From Collinsella sp. AK_207A (GTDB lineage: Bacteria > Actinomycetota > Coriobacteriia > Coriobacteriales > Coriobacteriaceae): a stretch of DNA of 64,000 nt. Positions within the stretch are counted from its first letter, which is position 1. Every line of letters starts with the position of its first letter. The stretch is from the NCBI RefSeq assembly GCF_902501965.1, contig NZ_CABWID010000015.1, forward strand, positions 122,828-186,827, given 5' to 3'. The notes below the pieces were generated by a model. The model did not search any database. It was not told the origin of the DNA and saw nothing but the letters and a program-made list of their open reading frames with translations. The position numbers and the translations under genes are program-made. Shown here piece by piece: positions 57,513 through 64,000 of the stretch.

Positions 57513-58517
57513 TTAGAGCCGGATGCCGGTGGCGTTCTTGGCGAGCACCTCGTTCAATTCGGCCACGTTCTCGCGGCCCTGGCCGGCGAGCCAGGCGCGG
57601 GCGGCCTCCTCGCCCTTGCCGGCGAACTCGGCCACGCCATCCTTCCACGTGGCGCGCCCGCAGAGCACGCCGTTGAACGTGGAGCCGGCGTCGTGCGCGA
57701 ACACGAGCGTGCGGCGGAAGAGCTCGGCCGTCACGCCCGCGGAGAGGAAGATGAACGGCAAGTCAGAGGCATCGGACTGCTCCTTGAAGTACGCCGCCGC
57801 CTCGGCCTGCGTGTAGACGGGCTCCACGTCCTCGGCGGTAAAGCCCTCAACGAAGGCCATGTTCACCGGCACCTCGAGCTTGAGCACGTCGACGCCGTAG
57901 CGTGGGTCGGAGAACTCGCGGGTCGCGGCGATGACCTTGCCGGGCTTTGCGCGGGCGTACTCGGCCGACTTGGGATCCAGGCCGTTGAGCCCCGTGGTGC
58001 CCGCGTCGTAGGTGACGAGCTCCACGAAGAGCGGCATACCCTCGGCGCGGCACTCATCGCCGATGCGCTCCACGAAGGCGCGCTTCTGGTCGTTGATAGC
58101 GTCTCCCTCGTCCGGGTCGTAGTAGAGCAGGAACTTGACGGCGTCGGCCCCGGCTTCCTTCAGCCGGCGGACGCTCCACACGGAGAGGAGGTCCGGCAGG
58201 CGGCCGGGCGTGGTGGCGTCGTAGCCGGTGCGCTCGTAGGCAACGAGCAGACCGCAGTTTTTATCACGGAGCTTGGACGCCGGCAGGCCGTACTCCGGAT
58301 CGAGCAGGATAGCCGAGGTGTGTGCGGTGAGCTCCTGCGCCACGAGTTTCTTGAACTCCACGATGTCCTCGGCCTTGGGCTCGTGGAAGGGCGCGATGAG
58401 CTTCTTCATGGCGCCGCGCTGGTCGATGGCGAGGGCAGAGATCACGCCGTTCTCGTCGAGCATGCGGGCCAGGCGCTCGCGCTTCTCGGGGCATTCGGGT
58501 AGGCGGATGGTGGACAT
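57513..58517 (-). CDS. lacD: Tagatose 1,6-diphosphate aldolase LacD
   Basis: A 334-residue class I aldolase that splits tagatose-1,6-bisphosphate to glyceraldehyde-3-phosphate and dihydroxyacetone phosphate, in galactose or lactose use. It has ALAIDQRGAMKKL, ILLDPEYGLPA, KFLLYYDPDEGD and LKLEVPVNMAFVEG; the Schiff-base lysine is expected in the KLEVP/KFLLYY regions. The start ATG at 58517 has AGGAG upstream. It is alone in the window; no other tagatose-pathway gene is nearby. Confidence 0.93.
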   Translation of the reverse strand: MSTIRLPECPEKRERLARMLDENGVISALAIDQRGAMKKLIAPFHEPKAEDIVEFKKLVAQELTAHTSAILLDPEYGLPASKLRDKNCGLLVAYERTGYDATTPGRLPDLLSVWSVRRLKEAGADAVKFLLYYDPDEGDAINDQKRAFVERIGDECRAEGMPLFVELVTYDAGTTGLNGLDPKSAEYARAKPGKVIAATREFSDPRYGVDVLKLEVPVNMAFVEGFTAEDVEPVYTQAEAAAYFKEQSDASDLPFIFLSAGVTAELFRRTLVFAHDAGSTFNGVLCGRATWKDGVAEFAGKGEEAARAWLAGQGRENVAELNEVLAKNATGIRL

Positions 58518-58807
58518 AGGAACTCCTTTGAACGTGCCGCGCGTAGGGGGGCTGAGCGTCGTGCTCCAGCAGTTAACCGTGGCAAACTAACGAACCAGTC
58601 TCCTTTATTGCCCGCTGCGCGCCGGCTAAACAGACGAGCGTAAAGTTCCTCGAACCTCTCTTCTCTGTGGGTTTATGCAAGGCATGCGGGGTAGAATCGC
58701 CGTGGCGAGGGGCGGCACGCGGACATGGGGGCGCCGCCCCGGTCCGCTCGCGTTGCAAACCTGCTCTACCATCGTCTACCTGGCGTTCTGAGAAGAAAGG
58801 AACGGAT

Positions 58808-58945
58808 ATTTCACTTCCACAGCGATACGCGCACGACGGCCTGGCAATGCCGGCTATCGGCTTTGGCACCTACCGCGTGAACGGCCTTGCAGGCGTTGAC
58901 ACCATCGTCCACGCGCTCGAGAATGGCTACCGACTCATCCCCAGT
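58808..58945 (+). pseudogene. N-terminal remnant of an aldo/keto reductase
   Basis: The frame leading into the glutaredoxin reads LPQRYAHDGLAMPAIGFGT and then NGYRLI, the opening of an aldo/keto reductase (the MPxIGxGTY pattern and a GYRLIDTA-like helix). It stops being similar just where DTA should follow, and no start codon is found: the expected ATG is ATT. I read it as the remaining 5' end of a deleted gene, with its ribosome binding site (AGAAAGGAACGG). Confidence 0.72.
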
Positions 58946-58966
58946 TCAGCTTTAGGAGGAACCATC

Positions 58967-59209
58967 ATGACCGAATCCAAGTACACGCTCTACGTGCTCG
59001 ACGGCTGCCCGTTCTGCACCAAGGTGCTTACCTATATGAAGGAGCACGGAATCGAGCTGCCGGTGGTGAGCATCACCGGTAACGAGGCAGCGCGCGCCGA
59101 GCTCGTACGCGTGGGCGGCAAGGCCCAGTGCCCGTGCCTGTTCATCGATGGCAAGCCCATGTACGAATCCGGCGACATCGTGGACTACCTGGCGAAGACC
59201 TTCGCGTAA
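58967..59209 (+). CDS. Glutaredoxin-like protein
   Basis: An 80-residue thioredoxin-fold protein with the redox pair C14-x2-C17 (DGCPFCTK), followed by the GGKAQCPCLFIDG loop with the cis-proline-like PCLF segment and YESGDIVDYL, typical of glutaredoxins or NrdH-like redoxins. ATG 58967 has AGGAGG upstream. It is the first intact gene after the aldo/keto reductase remnant, and the phosphatase gene follows 32 nt later. The extra CPC (about residues 58-60) is unusual. Confidence 0.85.
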   Translation: MTESKYTLYVLDGCPFCTKVLTYMKEHGIELPVVSITGNEAARAELVRVGGKAQCPCLFIDGKPMYESGDIVDYLAKTFA

Positions 59210-59241
59210 CGCCATCTGCTGTTCTTGAAGGAAGGTCGCCT

Positions 59242-59688
59242 GTGCACCGCATCCTGTTCGTATGCCACGGCAACATCTGCCGCTCCACCATGGCCCAGTT
59301 CGTGATGGAGGACCTGGTGCGCCGCGCGGGCAGGGGAGCCGAGTTTACCATCGACTCCGCGGCGACCTCCACGGAGGAACTCGGCAACCCGCCGCACCCC
59401 GGCACTGTGCGCGTGCTCAACCGCGCCGGGATACCGGTCGGCGCGCATCACTCCCGCCAGATCCGTCACGACGAATATGACGACTGGGACCTGATCGTCT
59501 ACATGGATGCCGAGAACGCGCGCGGCCTCAAGCGCATCCTGAAAGACGACCCGGCGGGGAAGTGCCGACCATTGCTTTCGTTCGCCGGCGAGAACCGCGA
59601 TGTCGCGGATCCCTGGTACACGGGCGACTTCGATGCCACCTACCGCGACGTCTTGGCGGGATGCGAAGGCCTCTTGGAGCAGCTCTAG
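59242..59688 (+). CDS. Low-molecular-weight protein tyrosine phosphatase
   Basis: A 148-residue enzyme with the P-loop C8-x5-R14 (CHGNICRS), Ser/Asn-rich hinge and the general acid Asp in the DPWYTGDF loop near residue 128. These phosphatases act on tyrosine-phosphorylated proteins, sometimes on surface polysaccharide kinases. The start is GTG 59242 with GAAGGAAGG upstream; a longer frame into the glutaredoxin gene is not used. Confidence 0.94.
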   Translation: MHRILFVCHGNICRSTMAQFVMEDLVRRAGRGAEFTIDSAATSTEELGNPPHPGTVRVLNRAGIPVGAHHSRQIRHDEYDDWDLIVYMDAENARGLKRILKDDPAGKCRPLLSFAGENRDVADPWYTGDFDATYRDVLAGCEGLLEQL

Positions 59689-59735
59689 GGGGGCGGGGCG
59701 TCGGGACCGGTCTCGTCTACCCCGCCCCCGCGCGG

Positions 59736-60056
59736 CTACGAGATGGTCACGGCTGTGCCGCTGGCGGTGACCATGAGCATGCCGTTGTCGGACCCCAGGG
59801 TCTCGTAGTCCACGTCGATGCCGACCACGGCGTTCGCACCGAGCTCCTCGGCGCGCTCGGAGAGCTCCTTCAGGGCCTCCTCGCGCGCGTTCATGAGCTC
59901 GATCTCGTAGCTCCCGCTCCTGCCTCCCACGAGGTTCCGAAAGCCGGCGGCGATGTCCCTGAACATGTTGACGCCGGCTATGACCTCGCCGAACACGATG
60001 CCATGGTAGGCGGTGACGGTGCGGCCCTCGACGGTGGGCGTGGTAGTGAGGGTCAT
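59736..60056 (-). CDS. YbjQ/UPF0145 family protein
   Basis: A 106-residue protein of the YbjQ family (fold: pentameric ring, heavy-metal-binding suggested). It has [35 protein letters not shown] and the C-terminal [14 protein letters not shown] segment, which are characteristic. Function is not established. It lies between the phosphatase and rpsL, reading the other way. Confidence 0.93.
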   Translation of the reverse strand: MTLTTTPTVEGRTVTAYHGIVFGEVIAGVNMFRDIAAGFRNLVGGRSGSYEIELMNAREEALKELSERAEELGANAVVGIDVDYETLGSDNGMLMVTASGTAVTIS

Positions 60057-60239
60057 GGGGCGGCTCCTTCCGCTCGGGGCGCCCTCGACGGGGCGCGTCT
60101 GGAACGCTTATACCCGATGGGGGAGGGTTTAACAGGATAGGGTGCTGGAATCGAGCGGCTGCGGGACCTTTCGTCCGGCTATCTATGGATTATTTCTGCG
60201 TTCGCTCAAAAAGATAGAGATGCCCGGACGCGTGGTCTG

Positions 60240-60268
60240 TTGACACTGCACGTACGCGCGCGTAAAGT
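60240..60268 (+). promoter_or_regulatory. Sigma-A promoter of the str operon
   Basis: TTGACA (60240-60245), 17 nt, TAAAGT (60263-60268), followed by a leader of about 90 nt to the rpsL start. The interval between ybjQ and rpsL (60057-60363) holds no other gene. Confidence 0.82.
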
Positions 60269-60363
60269 AGCGAACGCTTGCCCGGATGGCGGATGCTGAC
60301 GCCGCTGGAAAAGCCGTTGCACACAGGAAAAAGGCTGGAAAGCAATTCGAAAAGGAGAACGCT

Positions 60364-60735
60364 TTGCCTACTATCAACCAGCTGGTTCGCCAGGGCCGCA
60401 CGTCGGTTAAGAAGAAGTCCAAGAACGCCGCCCTGCAGCACAACTCCCAGAAGCGCGGTGTGTGCACCCGCGTCTTCACCACGTCCCCCAAGAAGCCGAA
60501 CTCCGCTCTCCGTAAGGTCGCCCGTGTGCGCCTGGTGAACGGCATCGAGGTCACCGCCTACATTCCCGGTGAGGGCCACAACCTGCAGGAGCACTCCATC
60601 GTGCTCGTCCGCGGCGGCCGCGTGCGCGACCTCCCCGGTGTGCGTTACAAGATCATCCGCGGCGCCTACGACTGCGCTCCGGTCAACAACCGCATGCAGG
60701 CTCGTTCCCGCTACGGCGCCAAGCGCCCCAAGTAG
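60364..60735 (+). CDS. rpsL: Ribosomal protein S12
   Basis: A 123-residue decoding-centre protein. The [13 protein letters not shown] and [10 protein letters not shown] loops are wild type at the two streptomycin-sensitive lysines (Lys-42/43 and Lys-88 in E. coli numbering). The start is TTG 60364 with AAAAGGAGAAC upstream; the longer frame from 60286 lacks a ribosome site and is ignored. Confidence 0.98.
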   Translation: MPTINQLVRQGRTSVKKKSKNAALQHNSQKRGVCTRVFTTSPKKPNSALRKVARVRLVNGIEVTAYIPGEGHNLQEHSIVLVRGGRVRDLPGVRYKIIRGAYDCAPVNNRMQARSRYGAKRPK

Positions 60736-60782
60736 CGCTCGCGCCCCAGAACTTCACCGAGAATAGTTAGAGGAGATATTTT

Positions 60783-61256
60783 ATGCCGCGTCGTGCATCC
60801 GCGAACCGCCGCGAGGTCCAGCCGGATTCCGTCTACAACAACCGCCTCGTGACGCAGCTCATCAACAAGATCCTTCTGGACGGTAAGAAGTCCACCGCCG
60901 AGCGCGTCGTCTACAGCGCCTTCGACATCGTGGCCTCCAAGGCCGAGGGCGGCGACGCCCTGGCCACCTTCAAGAAGGCTATGGACAACGTCAAGCCGAC
61001 CCTCGAGGTCAAGCCCAAGCGTGTTGGTGGCGCCACCTACCAGGTGCCTATGGAGGTCAACTCCCGTCGCTCCACGCAGCTGGCCATCCGCTGGATCGTC
61101 ACCTTCAGCCGTGCCCGTAAGGAGAAGACCATGGCCGAGCGCCTGGCCAACGAGATCCTCGACGCCTCCAACGGCGTGGGTGCTTCCGTGAAGAAGCGCG
61201 AGGATGTCTTCAAGATGGCCGAGGCCAACCGTGCCTTCTCTCACTACCGCTGGTAA
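60783..61256 (+). CDS. rpsG: Ribosomal protein S7
   Basis: A 157-residue 16S-rRNA-binding head protein, with the start [18 protein letters not shown] and the conserved [12 protein letters not shown] and [14 protein letters not shown] segments. AGAGGAGA precedes the ATG. It is spaced 47 nt from rpsL and 21 nt from fusA. Confidence 0.98.
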   Translation: MPRRASANRREVQPDSVYNNRLVTQLINKILLDGKKSTAERVVYSAFDIVASKAEGGDALATFKKAMDNVKPTLEVKPKRVGGATYQVPMEVNSRRSTQLAIRWIVTFSRARKEKTMAERLANEILDASNGVGASVKKREDVFKMAEANRAFSHYRW

Positions 61257-61277
61257 TTCAGGGAGGAACTGAACACC

Positions 61278-63386
61278 ATGGCTAAGAGCAAGTACAACCT
61301 GGCTCATACCCGCAACATCGGCATCATGGCCCACATCGATGCCGGCAAGACCACCACGACCGAGCGCATCCTGTACTACACGGGCAAGACGCACAAGATC
61401 GGCGAGGTGCACGAGGGCGCTGCCACCATGGACTTCATGGTGCAGGAGCAGGAGCGCGGCGTGACCATTCAGTCCGCTGCCACCACCTGCTTCTGGAAGA
61501 AGGACGGCAACGACTACCGCATCCAGATCATCGACACCCCGGGCCACGTGGACTTCACGGCCGAGGTCGAGCGCTCCCTCCGCGTGCTCGACGGCGCTGT
61601 GGCCGTGTTCGACGCCGTTGCCGGTGTGCAGCCGCAGTCCGAGACCGTGTGGCGTCAGGCCCGCAACTTCGGCGTCCCCCGCATCGCCTTCATCAACAAG
61701 TTCGACCGCGTGGGTGCCGACTTCTGGCACGCCATCGACACCATGAAGGAGCGTCTGCACGCCAAGGCCGTCGCCATTCAGGTGCCCATGGGCGCTGAGG
61801 ACAACTTCTGGGGCGTCATCGACCTCGTCACCATGACCGCGTGGGACTTCAAGGCCGACGACAAGGGTATGACCTACCCTGAGCCCATGGACGAGATCCC
61901 GGCCGAGTTCCAGGAGATCGCCGAGGAGAAGCGCGCCGAGCTGCTCGACGCCGCTTCCGAGTTCGACGACGACCTGATGATGGCCGTGCTCGAGGACGAG
62001 CCCGTCGAGGTGCCCGTGCTCAAGGCCGCCATCCGCAAGGGCGTGCTCTCCAACGAGCTCAACCCCGTCCTCGTGGGCTCCGCCTACAAGAACAAGGGCG
62101 TGCAGGAGATGCTCGACGCCGTCGTGGACTACCTGCCCAGCCCGCTGGACGTCCCGCCCGTGGAGGGCACCGATCCCAACTCCGGTGACACCATCTCCCG
62201 CAAGCCGTCCAACGACGAGCCGTTCTCCGCGCTTGCCTTCAAGATCTCCACGGACCCGTTTGTCGGTAAGCTGACGTTCTTCCGCGTCTACTCCGGTAAG
62301 GCCGAGGCCGGCTCCTACGTGGTGAACGCCACCAACGGCAAGCGCGAGCGCCTGGGCCGCATCCTCGAGATGAACGCCAACGAGCGTATCGACCAGGACT
62401 CCTGCGAGACCGGTGACATCCTCGCCGCCGTGGGCTTCAAGAACACCACCACGGGCGACACGCTGTGCGCCGAGGGCCACGAGATCGTGCTCGAGTCCAT
62501 GGAGTTCCCGGACCCCGTTATCGACGTTGCCATCGAGCCCAAGACCAAGGCCGAGCAGGACAAGATGAGCCTCGCGCTCACCAAGCTCGCCGAGGAGGAC
62601 CCGACCTTCCAGGTGCACACCAACCACGAGACCGGCCAGACCATCATCGCCGGCATGGGCGAGCTGCACCTCGAGATCATCGTCGACCGTCTGCTCCGCG
62701 AGTTCAAGGTTGACGCCAACGTCGGTAAGCCCCAGGTCGCCTACCGCGAGGCCCCGGGTCACGACGTCGAGAAGGCTGAGGGCAAGTTCGTCCGTCAGTC
62801 CGGTGGTCGTGGTCAGTATGGTCACGCCGTCATCAAGCTCGAGAAGATGGAAGAGGGCTTTGGCTACGAGTTCGTCAACGGCATCGTTGGCGGCGTCGTG
62901 CCCAAGGAGTACATCCCCAGCATCGACAAGGGTATCCAGGAGGCGCTGCAGACGGGCGTCATCGCCGGTTACCCGACCATCGACGTCAAGGTGACCCTAT
63001 TCGACGGTTCCTACCACGAGGTCGACTCCTCCGAGGCCGCGTTCAAGATCGCCGGTTCCATGGCCATCAAGGACGCTCTCAGGAAGTCCGACCCGGTGCT
63101 CCTCGAGCCGATCATGTCCGTTGAGGTGGAGACGCCTGAGCAGTACATGGGCGACGTTATGGGCAACATCTCCGGTCGTCGTGGCCGCATCGAGGGCATG
63201 GAGGACCGTTCCGGCAACAAGGTTATCCGCGCTAAGGTGCCCCTGGGCGAGATGTTCGGCTACGCGACGGACCTCCGTTCGCAGACGCAGGGCCGCGCGT
63301 CCTACACCATGCAGTTCGATTCCTATGAGCCCGCGCCCAAGTCCGTGACGGACGAGGTTGTGGCCAAGGCCGGCGGAAACGCCTAA
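61278..63386 (+). CDS. fusA: Elongation factor G
   Basis: A 702-residue translocation GTPase. G1 AHIDAGKTT (18-26), G3 DTPGHVDF, G4 NKFDRVGA and the ribosome-contacting domains II-V (SGGRGQYGH near residue 515) are intact. GGAGGAAC lies upstream of ATG 61278. The order rpsL-rpsG-fusA-rpsJ is typical for actinobacteria, where tuf is placed elsewhere. Confidence 0.98.
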   Translation: MAKSKYNLAHTRNIGIMAHIDAGKTTTTERILYYTGKTHKIGEVHEGAATMDFMVQEQERGVTIQSAATTCFWKKDGNDYRIQIIDTPGHVDFTAEVERSLRVLDGAVAVFDAVAGVQPQSETVWRQARNFGVPRIAFINKFDRVGADFWHAIDTMKERLHAKAVAIQVPMGAEDNFWGVIDLVTMTAWDFKADDKGMTYPEPMDEIPAEFQEIAEEKRAELLDAASEFDDDLMMAVLEDEPVEVPVLKAAIRKGVLSNELNPVLVGSAYKNKGVQEMLDAVVDYLPSPLDVPPVEGTDPNSGDTISRKPSNDEPFSALAFKISTDPFVGKLTFFRVYSGKAEAGSYVVNATNGKRERLGRILEMNANERIDQDSCETGDILAAVGFKNTTTGDTLCAEGHEIVLESMEFPDPVIDVAIEPKTKAEQDKMSLALTKLAEEDPTFQVHTNHETGQTIIAGMGELHLEIIVDRLLREFKVDANVGKPQVAYREAPGHDVEKAEGKFVRQSGGRGQYGHAVIKLEKMEEGFGYEFVNGIVGGVVPKEYIPSIDKGIQEALQTGVIAGYPTIDVKVTLFDGSYHEVDSSEAAFKIAGSMAIKDALRKSDPVLLEPIMSVEVETPEQYMGDVMGNISGRRGRIEGMEDRSGNKVIRAKVPLGEMFGYATDLRSQTQGRASYTMQFDSYEPAPKSVTDEVVAKAGGNA

Positions 63387-63433
63387 GGCCTGATCGAGCC
63401 CATCTATCCTTACTCTTTACTGGAGGTTTTGAG

Positions 63434-63742
63434 TTGTCTAGCCAGAAGATCCGCATCCGCCTCAAGGGCTACGATCACGAGGTCCTCGATCAGTCCGCGA
63501 AGCTTATCGTCGACACCGCCCAGAAGACGGGTGCCCGCGTGAGCGGTCCCATCCCCCTGCCCACCGAGCGCAACCTGTACACGGTCATCCGTTCCCCGCA
63601 CGTGGACAAGGACTCCCGCGAGCAGTTCGAGATGCGCACCCACAAGCGCCTCATCGACATCCTCGACCCCACGAGCGGCACCGTCGATTCGCTGATGCGT
63701 CTTGACCTGCCTGCCGGCGTGGACATCGAGATCAAGCTCTAG
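63434..63742 (+). CDS. rpsJ: Ribosomal protein S10
   Basis: A 102-residue S10/NusE with the start [16 protein letters not shown], the loop [12 protein letters not shown] and the closing [11 protein letters not shown]. The start is TTG 63434 with GGAGG upstream. Its stop codon TAG is part of a CTAG that also contains the transposase stop on the other strand. rplC should follow in the S10 operon; in its place an IS481-type element begins. Confidence 0.97.
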   Translation: MSSQKIRIRLKGYDHEVLDQSAKLIVDTAQKTGARVSGPIPLPTERNLYTVIRSPHVDKDSREQFEMRTHKRLIDILDPTSGTVDSLMRLDLPAGVDIEIKL

Positions 63743-64000
63743 TTGTTGCGTGCCATGACGTTGTTTACGCCGACGATGCGCGACATGGGCGGCAGGCCCC
63801 CGCAGGCGCTGTGCGGTCTCTCCCAATTGTAGTGGTCGATGAAGGCCTCCAGGGCGTCCGCCCTGGAGGCCTCGCTCTCCCAGGCCCGCACGTACTGCCA
63901 CTCACGGGCCAGCGTCTGGTTCATGCGCTCGACCTTGCCGTTCTGCCAGGGGCTGTACGGCCTCGTGCACTTGTGCCTGACGCCCCCGGAGCTGAGGAAC
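63739..64000 (-). mobile_element. IS481-family transposase, C-terminal part (runs off the window edge)
   Basis: On the minus strand the open frame encodes the last part of an integrase-core transposase: TRPYSPWQNGKVERMNQTLA, then FIDHYNWERPHSACGGLPP, ending [10 protein letters not shown]. This is the DDE-domain Glu region (NGKVER) and the RPH motif of IS481-family elements. Only 86 codons are in the window. The stop codon shares CTAG with the rpsJ stop, a tetranucleotide that IS481 elements use as target. The element end lies in or beside the AACAACGTCATGG region. Confidence 0.88.

Overview
The window is G+C-rich, densely packed DNA from a Gram-positive, low-oxygen bacterium. Sortase-anchored (LPxTG) surface proteins, a pyruvate formate-lyase activase, FeoA/FeoA/FeoB iron uptake with a FeoB-associated Cys-rich peptide, a GlnR-like regulator beside glutamine synthetase, an Rnf-type cluster and a class-LacD aldolase all fit Actinomycetota, class Coriobacteriia. 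A Collinsella-like gut organism is my best guess. That is an inference from gene content and codon use, not a database result.

Layout. 0-5 kb: the tail of a probable BrnQ transporter, pflA, moaA, a MoaC-MobB fusion, an MFS exporter and luxS. 5-12 kb: aspS, a large sortase-anchored phosphoesterase, a YibE/F membrane protein and a LamG-domain remnant. 12.3-15.8 kb is accessory and decaying: two direct copies of a 145-bp element with 26-bp terminal inverted repeats flank an unrecognised 394-aa gene, followed by a wrecked ABC transporter for a thiamine-precursor-like substrate. 16-19.3 kb: feoA, feoA, feoB and a FeoB-associated peptide. 19.4-23.5 kb: glnA, a GlnR-like regulator and a convergent LPxTG beta-helix protein. 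24-25.4 kb: a lower-GC toxin-antitoxin-SecB chaperone (TAC) operon whose genes overlap by 4 nt. 25.7-32.2 kb: HtrA protease, a repeat-rich gap and an rnfCDGEA cluster. 32.3-38.9 kb: ligA, then a MarR regulator driving a heterodimeric ABC exporter. 39-44.7 kb: engB and mtnN on the minus strand, then a TrpXYZ-like ABC system with two binding proteins. 44.8-45.1 kb: a striking mirror-image array of palindromes. 45.1-46.5 kb: a two-module flavoprotein. 46.8-57.5 kb: rplJ-rplL, galU, rpoB-rpoC. 57.5-60 kb: lacD, an aldo/keto reductase remnant, a glutaredoxin, a low-molecular-weight phosphatase and YbjQ. 60.2-63.7 kb: rpsL-rpsG-fusA-rpsJ, cut off by an IS481-family element at the rpsJ stop codon.

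Most notable. (1) The Rnf cluster looks rewired. Its RnfB is only 51 aa with no Fe-S domain, and all four RnfA/RnfE positions that hold the intramembrane cluster cysteines elsewhere are non-Cys, while RnfC, RnfD and RnfG keep their cofactor motifs. (2) A complete tripartite TAC operon is present. (3) Nine 11-bp palindromes spaced about 30 bp apart, in opposite orientation on either side of a 24-bp perfect hairpin, form an unexplained array. (4) An IS481-type element sits at the CTAG of the rpsJ stop codon, where the S10 operon should continue. All family calls come from reading the sequence; no searches were run.
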